Below, piece after piece: positions 42,601 to 53,039 of a DNA stretch of 64,000 nucleotides (the stretch's first letter is position 1; the number at the start of each line of letters is the position of its first letter). Made by a program: the position numbers and the translations under genes. A model generated the notes under the pieces. It was not told the DNA's origin and searched no databases. It worked only from the letters and a program-made list of their open reading frames with translations. The DNA is from Oscarella lobularis (taxonomy: Eukaryota; Porifera; Homoscleromorpha; Homosclerophorida; Oscarellidae), in NCBI RefSeq assembly GCF_947507565.1, contig NC_089184.1, forward strand, positions 2,356,001 to 2,420,000, in the 5' to 3' direction.

Positions 42601-45087
42601 TGCTTGATGGCGTTGAAATGCTAGCTGAAGTCGTAACTGAGCTCCTGCAGTATCTCTCTGAGAATACTTTCAGCCTTTCCACTTCTCTTGGAGACCTTTT
42701 TCTTGCGTCAGTGCGCTTGTTTTCTACGTGTATCAACGTCTTTGGCCAAGTAACCGTCACCGGCGAATTGAAACGTAGTTTGGTAGATAAGGTGCGCGAC
42801 TCTGTATGTTACTGGGTCAGCAAACTCAGCTTTGCTGAGGAATCATTGGATTCTACTTTGATGGTGGGTAATTTTGGTTTGATTTACGCTGTTCTCATTC
42901 CGACTTCAGTTGTGTAACAGCTTCTTCAACATTGATGTACCAGATTTCGACTCCTGGCGGTCTGGTCTGTGCAAGGAAATAAACGAAATTTTAAAAGAGG
43001 TATATTTCGCATTTTAGGCATTTTGTTCGCTACATGTAATGCGTAGGCGAAATGTGAAGAAGTTATCACTATGTTTTGCCAAATTCAGAATCAGGATTTT
43101 CACTTGGAGGTGATGAGTTGCGTGGAGAGATTTACGGCAGATGCACTGGAGCAAGTTCTTATTGTATGATGCTATCTATCGAGTCTTTAGGCTAAATGTC
43201 TTTTTTGTCTCAAAAATAGGAAGAAAGCAGTCTGCAAGTCGCCCTGGACAAGAGTACAGAAAAATTCCCCGAGCATTCGCGCAATGTCTTTTCGAATCGA
43301 TTGATAAAGCTTCTTTTGAACGAAAGGGCTCCAGAAGAACAGCAATCGAACGATGTTTGGCTAACAAGCATTTTAACGTGGCCTCTGTGGAAATCTTTCT
43401 TTGACCATGGTAAGGAATTTTCCTTAGGCCGAAAGATCGCTTTTATATCGTTGGTCATAATTATAGACTTAAATAATTGCGATCAAGACATTCTAAAGTG
43501 CATTATAAAGGCAAAGGACGTTGTCGTAGACGTCGTTCAGCTCCTCAAAAAGGATCGACGCTCCGTTACGCATTTTGATAACCCCAGCAAAATTGATACT
43601 TTTCTGGAAGTCTGTTTTTCGCTTGACGCTCGAACGCCAAGCATGGATCTGTCTTTGAGAGAAAGGGCCGAAGAAGCGATGAGAAAAGCGGTCATAGCAG
43701 AAAAGCGTCTACTGAACAATTTTCTACGGCTGTGTTCTGAATTAGAGAACGGTAAACTCTATATGTATAAGCCCTCTTATAGCGTTTCTCTTTCGTCTGT
43801 CTCACTCACTCGGATATTTATTCTTAGTCTCTCTTGACGAGATTTCTAAAAAATTGGCTGATGCTGCTACAAAGCCGACGGTTTTGGCGGAATTTGAACA
43901 TCAACAGCCGGTCATCGATCAGCTGATCGACCTTCAAGACAGCATCGTCTTTCAGGATCTATGGCGCGAGCATAAGTCGAAGCCATTGCCCTGCCTCGAT
44001 TCATTAGAAAAGTTGTTTCAGTTTGTCATTCAACCCGTATTCGATGCTTGGAAGAAACTTTATTTGAGCATCAAAGGCGGTACAGTGACCGCGTCTGACG
44101 TGCAGAAATATTTTGGAAAGGTACTGTGCAAGGAGGACCTTGAACAGGAGCTAAAGATTATGCTCAAAGTTGTCGATTCGGAATCATGTCTAAGTGATTT
44201 GCTAAGCGAGCAAATTCGACGAATTCATTTGTTCGGCAGAAAATGTTTCCTTCATAGCGTTTCGAATCTCGTTTCACGGACTTGCGAGGTACTTGGTGCC
44301 GGAAGAGTCTTTACTTGCCCACCCTTATCTTTTGATCCGGTAATTAGGCTCTTCGTAAATTCTAATTGAAAGCACCTTTTTTTCTTCAGCTAAAGCCTTT
44401 GCCTCTTTTGAAGGATTATTCTCCGCTTCTCAATGAATTCCTCCTTTCATTGGAGCCAGAACAAATCGATTTCTTGCAGCGATTATCAAGTGACAGTGAA
44501 AGTTTTCTGCAGAAGATAAATGACGTGGACGTCGATGGTATGCTCTCCTCTTAATTCTAAGCGCAGATATTCCTAAACTGATGAACTTAGGTCAGAACGT
44601 GTTGAAGGATCTTTGTCATTTTTGGAGCGTGGTTTCAAAGTACCAAGTAATCGTTGGTAATAACTTGCATGTAGTTTCTTTGCTGTGTTTATACCAGAAC
44701 TCAGCTGCATGCGCATTTTTATGCCTATCCTTCCCTCCCTAGCTCCTGACTCTATATCTCCGTTTATTCCTCGTACCTTTCGTCCTATACGAAGTTTTGG
44801 AACATCAGATAATTGTGAGAAGTGTTTGTCTGTCTTTTTGTATTCGTTCGTACACGATAAGTTTGAGATTTTTTTCTTTGTAAGCGACCCCCATAGGGCA
44901 AATATTATTTAAACGTTTTAGTTAGGCTAAGGATTTCGAATGTCTCTGTGCCTTTTATCTTAACGTGGTAGACACGTCTTCGTATCTTAGCTCCATATAT
45001 GACACTCTCTTATATAATTGCGTCCAAAGAAACTGTTCCTCTCTTTCACGTTTTGCACCGCCAGCTATAGAGCCCCGCAGTCCGTGA
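39627..45087 (+). CDS. CARD-SH3 protein with RNF213-like N-terminal-arm exons
   Basis: Exon 1 (39627-39937) encodes a CARD-type death fold (LLPTLEEKMNVDYILTALFS ... DILPRKKPGTFSEFVAILRR). Exons at 40106-40155, 40210-40264 and 40431-40558 join in phase to give an SH3 domain (AKMSFEGQTSEQLSFCENDW, then GSGWCRGFANGKTGLFPRSL). Further exons (about 40732-40800, 40859-41025, 41075-41255, 41310-41600, 41725-41915, then to about 44656) give a helical protein. LQFCAFLHPGWEFD, SLIEYTYVV, MAPNWFHFVPRD and WKKLYLSIKGGTVTASDVQK resemble the N-terminal arm of the giant E3 ligase RNF213, involved in innate defence. A final exon (about 44933-45087) ends at TGA. No AAA+ or RING part is present, so this would be an arm-only protein. 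Introns are short. The family assignment is by memory of motif pattern only. Confidence 0.6.
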
Positions 45088-45089
45088 AG

Positions 45090-45820
45090 ATCGCTCTTTG
45101 TTTGTCTTAGTAGTGCCGCAGTCCCTGCATGTACACGTCTATGAGGCATAATATTAGATTTCAGTCACGGCGATCAGAACATCCTTCTTTGTATCTTTGT
45201 ATCTCTAAGGAAAGGACAGCTAATGTTGACTTTGTTCATCTTCTGGAGGAAGACAGATACTCGCTAACGTAAAATAAAGGGATACATTTCTAGAGGCCTG
45301 TCGGCTGCTCGAAGCTCTAACGCCAAGCACCTCCCTGCGTTTGAGCCCAAAAGGCATGAGCACTTCCGATAAAAAAAACTGAAAAACGGCTTCTAAAGAA
45401 TTAGAGCTCTACGGCTCGCCGCAAGTTTCTCTTGATGAGGATACAAGATGCATCCACGTGAAACGAGGAGATCTAGAGTACTTTCATCAATAGCGTTGGC
45501 CAGAAGAGGGCTGAGAGAAGATTTGGTTGGTTCCTAGCTGACAGAATGGAGACAGGGCCCTCCTGCATATGTCATTGCATCAGAAAATCCAAGAGACCCT
45601 ACTTTGTATTGTACTTTTGGACGTTGGATTACTCGAGGAAAGAAACCCGCTGTGTGTCCCAGATAGGATGAAGGACGGCTTATGCTCAGATGCGTTTAAA
45701 TAAAATTAACTTTAAGTTAACCAACACCAAAGATGCGCAAAAGCAAAGCAACCCAACGCTGATAAAGATAAACGTCAAGAATGATTTTCAGAAAGAAAAA
45801 AAAGAAACAATTAGAACCGA
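45090..45820. other. Intergenic, between two convergent genes
   Basis: Contains possible polyadenylation signals (AATAAA-like at about 45270 and 45699). No ORF with a recognisable domain. Confidence 0.4.
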
Positions 45821-45822
45821 TG

Positions 45823-48342
45823 TCAATTGTGAGACAAAGACTCCGAAGAGGTGTCACTCCAATCGTGAGCGTCCTCGGAATGCCCAACGTACATCGAAGC
45901 GGCAAAGTGCAAGCAGTCGAGCAAGTAAGGATACTTCCTGGAGAGACAATCAACGCGTCGAACAGCATCAGGATACAAACTGTCCTTAACCAGACAAGGA
46001 ACGCACATGCCTTTCTCCCCAAACGAAAGCTTGTATTCGTAGCCGACGTTCGTCGTTCTGTCGCCGAGAAGGTAAAGACGCCACAACCCGTAGGCCGATA
46101 CTTGTGGATAGCGCTCGCAATTGGCCATCTGATGCAGAAACGGCAACGCCCAATGATAGTGAAAAACGCGCGGGCAGAAACATTTGTTGCGCTGCCAGTC
46201 GTCAGCCAATGATAGAATAGGATCGAAGATCCGCTTGGCCAGCGCTTTCTTGTTTCCCGATCCGCGCGGCAACCTCAGCGTATCGTCGACGAAAAACAAG
46301 CCAGCCAAGTAGGCCATCAAACAGGAAAATCTCGAATCCTTCCGAACGACCGTACGCAGCATCTCAGCAACTTTAGGAGTCAAAACGAGAGATCGTAGCT
46401 CCGCCGTTTCGGCCGCGTACGCGAGAAGAGCCATCGCGCCCGTAAAGACACCCTCGTCGCTCTTGAGATCATTATCCGGTTCGCACTCGTACTCGGACTC
46501 ACCGTCGTAATCATCATCGTCGACGTGGTATTCAGCCCAGATCAATACTGCCGAAGCCAATTCGTCGACAGCTCCAGGTGTGCTGACAAACGCCGTTAGA
46601 ACATCCGGCAAGCCGCGGCAGAGTAACTTGAGAGCAGACAAGAGTTCGGAGCAGGGACGCTCGTACCAAGAAACAAAGTCGTAGTCGTCGTCTTCGTCTT
46701 CCAAATCCTGTCTAACGCTGCTGTTCATCGACGCCAATTTCGTGCACAATTTCTCGAGCAGTTTGCCGTCGAGAGCTTGCCGCTGTCGTTCCTCAAAAGG
46801 AAGCTCCAAGAGAAACTTCGACAAAATCGCGTAACCGTCGTCGTTCTCGTCGATCTCTTTCAAAGTAAAACCAAAGACGAGATCAAACAGAGGCGGTCGG
46901 CTGATCACAAAATCAACCAGATCGACACTGAACTCGATAATAGCGGTGCAAAAGAGAGAGTTGGCCTCGGAACTGCTGGCGAATTGGAAGATCAACTCAA
47001 CGAGCTGATCCCACATTCGAGCGTTCTCACGCGTGCTGTCGTCGTCGTCTGGCGGCCCAAACATGATGGACTGGTTCCAATACAAGAGTTTCGCTGCCAA
47101 TGACGTTTGAATTGTCGAATCAAACTGCAAACGACGAAACGCCGTCAGAACCATCGAGTTGAAAGGTGGACGACCGGAGTAGTAAAATCTCCACAGAATG
47201 TCGTCTGAGGAAAAGGTAATTGTTTTCTGAGGTACGAAACGTTCTGTTGCAACTGAAAATGCCTCGTCACTTTTCAGAACCAAATCGTCGCGGAACATGC
47301 AGTCGAAGTGTGCATCCTTTGAACTGTAGCTCGCCTTGGCGACGTTCAACTTCAACTGAGCAGACGCTTTAAGAACAGGAGGCACGGCGTCAATATCATT
47401 CTCGCCGAAATGTCCGAGGTAGAGAAGACTGTCCAATTTTCTGGCTTTTTGAAGAAGTGTCGCCGTTTTCGTTAACGTCGGCACCGAGATTTCCAGACGA
47501 GTAAGAGATGGAGTGCTGAGGAGTATGGCGCTGACGGCTTTGTCGATCGCCGCTTTGCTACGACTCGAGATGAATTTGACAAAGGATAGATCGAGACTGG
47601 TAAGAAGAGGCTGGGCCCTGAAATATTGCGTTATCCATTTCGCTTGAAAGGCTCGTCTGTAAACCGACGTCTGCTCTCTTTTCCTCAAAAAGGGAAGAGA
47701 GCTCATGCCCAGATGATTGAGACGGGCAAGTGGGGAGAGAGAGAAGACTTCGTACCAGGAGAGATCATTTCCGGAAACGTCGAGATACTCCAAGTTGACC
47801 AAAGCTGAAATCAATTCCCTGAGAACTGGGTAAGAAATCATCGTGAAACCAACATCGAGATGCTTCAAGTTGACGAAAAGAGGCAGAACATCAAATCCAA
47901 CGTTAACCCCAACGTGATTGGCCGCAAAAAACGTCAGCGTCTTTGTGCAGCTCCCCGAAATCAATTTCAAAAGCGGGCGAGGCAGCGTTAGAACGCACGA
48001 ACTGAAACTGACGTCAATTTTTGCCAGCGTTTGAAGCTTCGAAACCGAGTCGACAAACTTCGGCTCGTTGACGGATCGAACGTAGTTGAGACACAAGGAC
48101 GACAGCGCAAAGCGCTCTGGAGTAACGAGAAAGTCGAGTAGGTTGGCCGTAAGTTTCCCGCGACGAGCCAGTTCCTCAATGAGGGCGCTTGCCACCGACG
48201 CCGGCAAATCGACGCGACGCGAGTCGTCAAGAAGAATTTCTTGAGCTAGTGAAGGTAGGGGAAAGACGTTCGTCGGAACGAAGCGCTGGCAATAGGTGCG
48301 ACAGAGACGGTCGAGGGCGAGGCTGCTCAGGGACGACGCCAT
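45823..48342 (-). CDS. ZYG11-like protein (LRR plus armadillo-like)
   Basis: A single uninterrupted exon of 839 aa starting MASSLSSLALDRLCRTYCQR. Residues about 1-130 resemble the VHL/CUL2-box and leader region of ZYG11; residues about 140-330 have leucine-rich repeats (LKHLDVGFTMISYPVLRELI, LEYLDVSGNDLSWYEVFSLS). The remainder is alpha-helical with the ZYG11/ZER1 armadillo pattern (RFSCLMAYLAGLFFVDDTLR, ALPFLHQMANC ... VSAYGLWRLYLLG). Two acidic inserts (EDEDDDYDF, VDDDDYDGESEYE) and a Ser-rich tail are atypical. ZYG11 proteins are substrate receptors of CUL2 ubiquitin ligases that recognise N-terminal glycine degrons; whether this paralog does so is inference. The lack of introns suggests expansion or a retrocopy origin. 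A truncated duplicate of its 5' end lies at 55.7-63.8 kb. Confidence 0.72.
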   Translation of the reverse strand: MASSLSSLALDRLCRTYCQRFVPTNVFPLPSLAQEILLDDSRRVDLPASVASALIEELARRGKLTANLLDFLVTPERFALSSLCLNYVRSVNEPKFVDSVSKLQTLAKIDVSFSSCVLTLPRPLLKLISGSCTKTLTFFAANHVGVNVGFDVLPLFVNLKHLDVGFTMISYPVLRELISALVNLEYLDVSGNDLSWYEVFSLSPLARLNHLGMSSLPFLRKREQTSVYRRAFQAKWITQYFRAQPLLTSLDLSFVKFISSRSKAAIDKAVSAILLSTPSLTRLEISVPTLTKTATLLQKARKLDSLLYLGHFGENDIDAVPPVLKASAQLKLNVAKASYSSKDAHFDCMFRDDLVLKSDEAFSVATERFVPQKTITFSSDDILWRFYYSGRPPFNSMVLTAFRRLQFDSTIQTSLAAKLLYWNQSIMFGPPDDDDSTRENARMWDQLVELIFQFASSSEANSLFCTAIIEFSVDLVDFVISRPPLFDLVFGFTLKEIDENDDGYAILSKFLLELPFEERQRQALDGKLLEKLCTKLASMNSSVRQDLEDEDDDYDFVSWYERPCSELLSALKLLCRGLPDVLTAFVSTPGAVDELASAVLIWAEYHVDDDDYDGESEYECEPDNDLKSDEGVFTGAMALLAYAAETAELRSLVLTPKVAEMLRTVVRKDSRFSCLMAYLAGLFFVDDTLRLPRGSGNKKALAKRIFDPILSLADDWQRNKCFCPRVFHYHWALPFLHQMANCERYPQVSAYGLWRLYLLGDRTTNVGYEYKLSFGEKGMCVPCLVKDSLYPDAVRRVDCLSRKYPYLLDCLHFAASMYVGHSEDAHDWSDTSSESLSHN

Positions 48343-48344
48343 TG

Positions 48345-50050
48345 CTTCTCTACGACAAAAACGATTTCAAAGTGATCTAGGAAACGCGATCGTTCTACTT
48401 GAGTTCCTGGAGTGAACGGTTTTCACGGAAGAAAAGTTCGCCTAAAATGCATTAGAGCCCGGATAACTATCTCTCCCGGATATAGTTTGAAAAAAACATT
48501 TACAAGTACAGCGAGGAACAACCACGGCGACGACTTTATGTATCAATTATCAAGCACCTCACCCAGAAAATAGTGCAGACCCGTATAAACAAAATCGTGA
48601 CAGTGTATTTTTTTAGTTCAATCTTCCCCACACATCCAGACAAACTCACTTTGTTGATGGAGCGTCATCTGCCGGACGATATGGAAACTCATTTTGCTCA
48701 AGAGAATCTCTCCATTGAATAAATGGATTTTAAATGAAAACGTAAATAAAATCTTGAATTACCCGTAAATCCTTTTGATTGATCTTCATGTCCTTTGTAA
48801 GTTCAGGTTGATGAAAGAAAGAAATTTTTGACTCATAACTGGGAAGCTTTTCGACTCGCTTGCACAGTACGTGAATATGAAATTTTAATGCGTCTCTTTT
48901 CGCCTGACCGCGCAACAATGCAACAGGTTTCGATCGGCAGCCGTCTTAAAAGCGATAGAGCGATTTTATGACCAAACGAAGAAGTGCATATTGTTTCTCG
49001 GAGTTCATAGAATGTACGATGGTGACATAAAATGAACACGCCTCTAAAACCGCACAAACGCCCCCTTGTTCTACCTTTTATTGTGTTCGGAAGATTCTTC
49101 ATTTAATTAAAGGCCAACGTCTTGCCTACATTTGAGGCTATTCGCGACTAAAACCAGAGGCGACGGAAGGAATTTTACGTAGGAGGAGTACAGTACCGGT
49201 ACGTCTTGTGCACGCGGTTTGCGCGCAAAAAATTTTCACCCTCCCTATTGAGACGTTAAACTGTCTTCTCATTTTTACCATGTAGTAACGTCCCGGCGAT
49301 AAAACGTAGTTTTGGCTAATTGAATAGGGAGAGACTATAAGCAGCAACGCTCCCTCCCACGGAGTACTAAAGTCAGCTCCATCTAGTCGAATTTCAGCAA
49401 TTTTTTGCATTACCGTCGAGGAATTTGTAACAACAAGCTTGCAGCTGCTGATTGCTAGTATATTTCCATAAATGAGACATTTTCTGCCGCAGTATAGGAT
49501 CGATTCAACAACAGCTGGCCGTTTACAGGCAAGGCTGATGAACAGGAATGTTGTCAGCGTCTGTAAAAGTAAATATAGAGCAGTCTTTGTGTTTTAGATG
49601 GCATTCGCTGATATTTTGGCTGCTTGAATTAACCAACGGTGCTGCATATTATTATCTTTAGGAATTCAATTTTATCCAATACTTCAATACGAGCATGCCT
49701 TGCCGCCGGATGAAGTTTGTTTGACTGCTTTACTTGTATAATCACTCTAGTTGTAGCCCTGCGTACGAAGAGCCAACGTAGGGAAAATTGATTTATACTA
49801 AACAAAGCACCCTAAAATTTTTTAGGGGCCTTCGCCTCCGATCGCTCATGTTTTTTTACTCTCACGCATAAACTTTTTTTAGGGTTGGCAGCCATGCAAG
49901 TTGAACTCGTTTCAAATGGATTTGCTGAGGCGACAAAAGGCTAAATGCAAAGAGTAGACTAAACATGAACCTCTCTTTGGAATCCGGACGAACCATCTCT
50001 TGCTGAAGAACAGAAAATCTGACGGCGTCCTATTATACTCATTACATCCG
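48345..50050. other. Intergenic; promoter side of the ZYG11-like gene
   Basis: No supported gene. The part up to about 48690 includes the presumed 5' UTR and promoter of the ZYG11-like gene and recurs near 63620-63830. Confidence 0.4.
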
Positions 50051-50055
50051 GAAAC

Positions 50056-51717
50056 TCAATCGAAATGATGACGTACGTAATTCTGCCGAAGGAGAGCTTT
50101 TATTTCACCGTCTCTGGCCACCTCATGAGGCGTCTTTCCGTCCTAAAATTCGCGTTAATAAATGGCTTTCAAATTAGAATAAAACACGTCACCTTGTCTA
50201 GACACGTGCCGTCAGCACCGTTCTCAATCAATAGATCAATAATGGATTTGGTCGTATGACGGTTCTGAGCAGCCATATGCAAGGCATTTCCCATCTACAA
50301 GTATACGATTAGAGAGAACAACTTAGGAATAGGAATTCTGACGAACCTTACTACTGACAGAAAGATCAGCTCCTAATTCAATAAGTTGCTGAATGACGAC
50401 GAACGAAGGATGAAAATAACACGCGTACAATAGGGGCGTCATCCCGTTCTAAAAATAGAATTGGTAGACAAAAATGCGAAACTGCTTAGAAATGCCACCT
50501 CATTAACAGAATTGATATCATTTCCTTTTTCAATGACAAGATATTGAAGAAAATCTTTCATGTCATCTTTACACTGTGATTGGCGGACGGCATAAAACAA
50601 AGCTGACTCCCCATCCTGAATGAAAAAGTCCGCAATTGTTGATTGACTTTGTAGCAAAAAAAGGCATCTCACCCAATCGCTTGCTCCACAGTCAGCTCCT
50701 TTTTCACACAGGTAATGAGCTTTTAATGAACGATCAATGGAACTTCCACACGCCAATAAAAAAGGCGTTATGTCTTCAAACTAATAATGATATAATAATA
50801 AAATATCTCAAGTGAATTTCTCAACCATGTCGCTGTTATTAATATCAGCGTTGTGTTCCACGAGCCATTTTACTCCAAAAATGCTTCCATCCTTGCAGGC
50901 ATAATGCAGAGGAGTGGCGCAATCCTTTTTCAAAAATATTGCACATGTAGCAAACAAAAGAACATCACATATATCACCTCATCAATAGCGTTGACACTCA
51001 ATCCCTTTTCATTAACAAGATAATGAAAAATCTCGTCAGCTTTCTCAGATGACGAAAATTTATTGTAAGCTGCTCCAAGCTATAAAATGAAAAGTAATTT
51101 TTGCCAGAGTGCTAATTATTATTCAGATACAATATCAGTGGGCATCAAAACGTATCCATGTTCTTCCAGATAGAGCAATTTCTTCATTGTGTCAACGGAA
51201 CTTCTTAGGGCATAAGAATATGGTGTAGGTCCCCCCTAAAAAGAGTTGGGTCAACCGTCTCAAATCTATTTCAAATCCTACGGCGTCTTTCCGGTCGACA
51301 TTTGCACCGTGACTGACGAGATATTCAACGCCAAAAATATTTCCCCACTCGCAGGCACAGTGAAGTGGGCGGAGTCCACCATACTGCACTCACGCATCAA
51401 ACAATTTACAAAACAAAGCATGTTCGTACCCGTGATTCCATTTCGATGTCTTGCTCCTTTTGCACAAGCGCATAGCTGACCCACTCATCGGCTTCCTCCG
51501 CCGTCTCAAACTCTCTTCCCGCCACATAGTGAAGTATTGACAGGCCAATGTTGTACTAACGAACAGGACAATGCAGCGCTAAAAAAATGCGACCACTATA
51601 TACCTGCTCAGATCGAAATCCTTTCTCCGCAGACAGAAAACTCTTCAATTCATTTTCATGTCTCACCACGATTATCGCTTTCAATCGATTGATCGTAGAA
51701 CAAGCGTTCGCTGTCAT
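50056..51717 (-). CDS. Ankyrin-repeat protein, 11 exons
   Basis: Start ATG at 51715-51717 (MTANACSTINRLKAIIVVRH), stop TGA at 50056-50058. Exons, each about 100-130 bp and separated by introns of about 45-65 bp, encode approximately one ankyrin unit each: GLSILHYVAG; GGLRPLHCACEWGNIFGVEY; GGPTPYSYAL; LGAAYNKFSSSEKADEIFHY; DCATPLHYACKDGSIFGVKW; FEDITPFLLACGSSIDRSLK; DGESALFYAVRQSQCKDDMK; NGMTPLLYACYFHPSFVVIQ; MGNALHMAAQNRHTTKSIID; DGKTPHEVARDGEIKALLRQ. Several carry the TPLHYA and GAD/N signature. There is no signal peptide, membrane segment or other domain, so it is probably a cytosolic binding protein of unknown partner. All junctions read GT..AG in phase as far as I followed them; it looks intact. 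Confidence 0.78.
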
Positions 51718-51719
51718 TT

Positions 51720-53035
51720 TCGACGCTAAAACGGGACGATTCGACGTCTTACGAGCTTGCCGTGTCGTGGGTTAGCGCACGTTCGGCAGCTAGGCGACTA
51801 CAGGGACGACAACAACCACACCTTGCCGTTCGCGGTAGTGCGCTTTCTCCTTAGCTTGTGTGACAGCCTTTCTTGAACGTAGCTCGTGGCAGTTGTTGTT
51901 CACGGTACCGTCTAGAGGGGCCGTCATTCACACTGAGTTAGAGTCTATACTGCGAATGCACTCTCGAGTCTCTTGTTCGCCAGTATGCAGTGCAGCGATT
52001 TGCTTCGAAGAATTGCCTGTGAGCACCAACTAAGTAGCCGGAAGCTTTGCGAATCGACCAGAAACAAACATTCTTCCTGCAAGTAAGAGAGAATGGAGTG
52101 GCGTCTTGGAATCTTGTGTAGCAGTGGTGTGCTGAGGCTCATTTTGAAGGCTGCTGCGAATGACCCGGTGGTTTCTAGAGAACGTAAGCTGTGTATTATT
52201 TTTTAGACGTGTTTTATGGCACTAAAGTACGTCGATATACCTTTATGTAGTATATAGCTCTTCGAAGACTTTCGAAGTAGCAGGGAGCTCAGACTACGGT
52301 AATAATCAGATATGGCTGCCAGTATGCGATCCGTCGTTCGTATTTATTTACCTATTTTTGTAGATATTCATAAGTCTTTGTATCAGTTTGCTTTTGAAGA
52401 AGTTGGCCCTTACTGGAAAGAGCAAGTCTAGGTGTCGCTCTTGGCTTTCAAATGCCTGAGCTAGACGGCATTGAGGAGTACTACCTGAATCGTTCTCTTT
52501 TATGGCCTAGGCCATGCTTGAGAAATATCGATCAGCTAACTGTCGACGTCTTTCATCGGTTGAGCGCCTTCACAAAGTTCTTTGCGATGTGAAAAGAAGG
52601 CGAAGCGTCAAAAATTCCTCAGGGAGATGGAAGCATAAACGGTCAGACATTTGTATAGATGTCAAGAGTTATCGTAAGATTTTCCTTTTAGATCTTCTTC
52701 CTCGCTGCGTTGTTGATGACCGACGATTTTATGGGAGAGACGACGTGATGTATAATTAATTCCCGAGGACATCGACTGCTTAGTTTCCCAATGCGCTGCA
52801 TTTGCTCTCAATGAATTCGACAGATAGAAGATTTCTCAGCTATAGAATCAAGATACTGTAGTGTACGGGAAAGTGCAGTTCTCACGACGGAAGCCCTGAC
52901 ACACGTGCACACGATCTGCATCTCCAGTGCCGTCAGCAGTTACTGCACGTTCCGCTAAAAGCTAGTACAGCAGAGACAGAAAGACAAGTGAACGACATTC
53001 AATACATAGTTTCACGCAGAAAACGGTTGACCAAG
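51720..53035. other. No supported gene
   Basis: Short ORFs only (for example 52514-52759 plus strand, basic, no domain). Contains the promoter side of the ankyrin gene and the 3' side of the copper monooxygenase gene. Confidence 0.4.
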
Positions 53036-53039
53036 AAGC

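Noticed and set aside
42399-42917. 172-codon ORF read as a single gene
   Set aside because: It contains an intron; only the part from about 42580 (DPKSPQMLDGVEMLAEVVTE) belongs to the CARD-SH3-RNF213-like gene.
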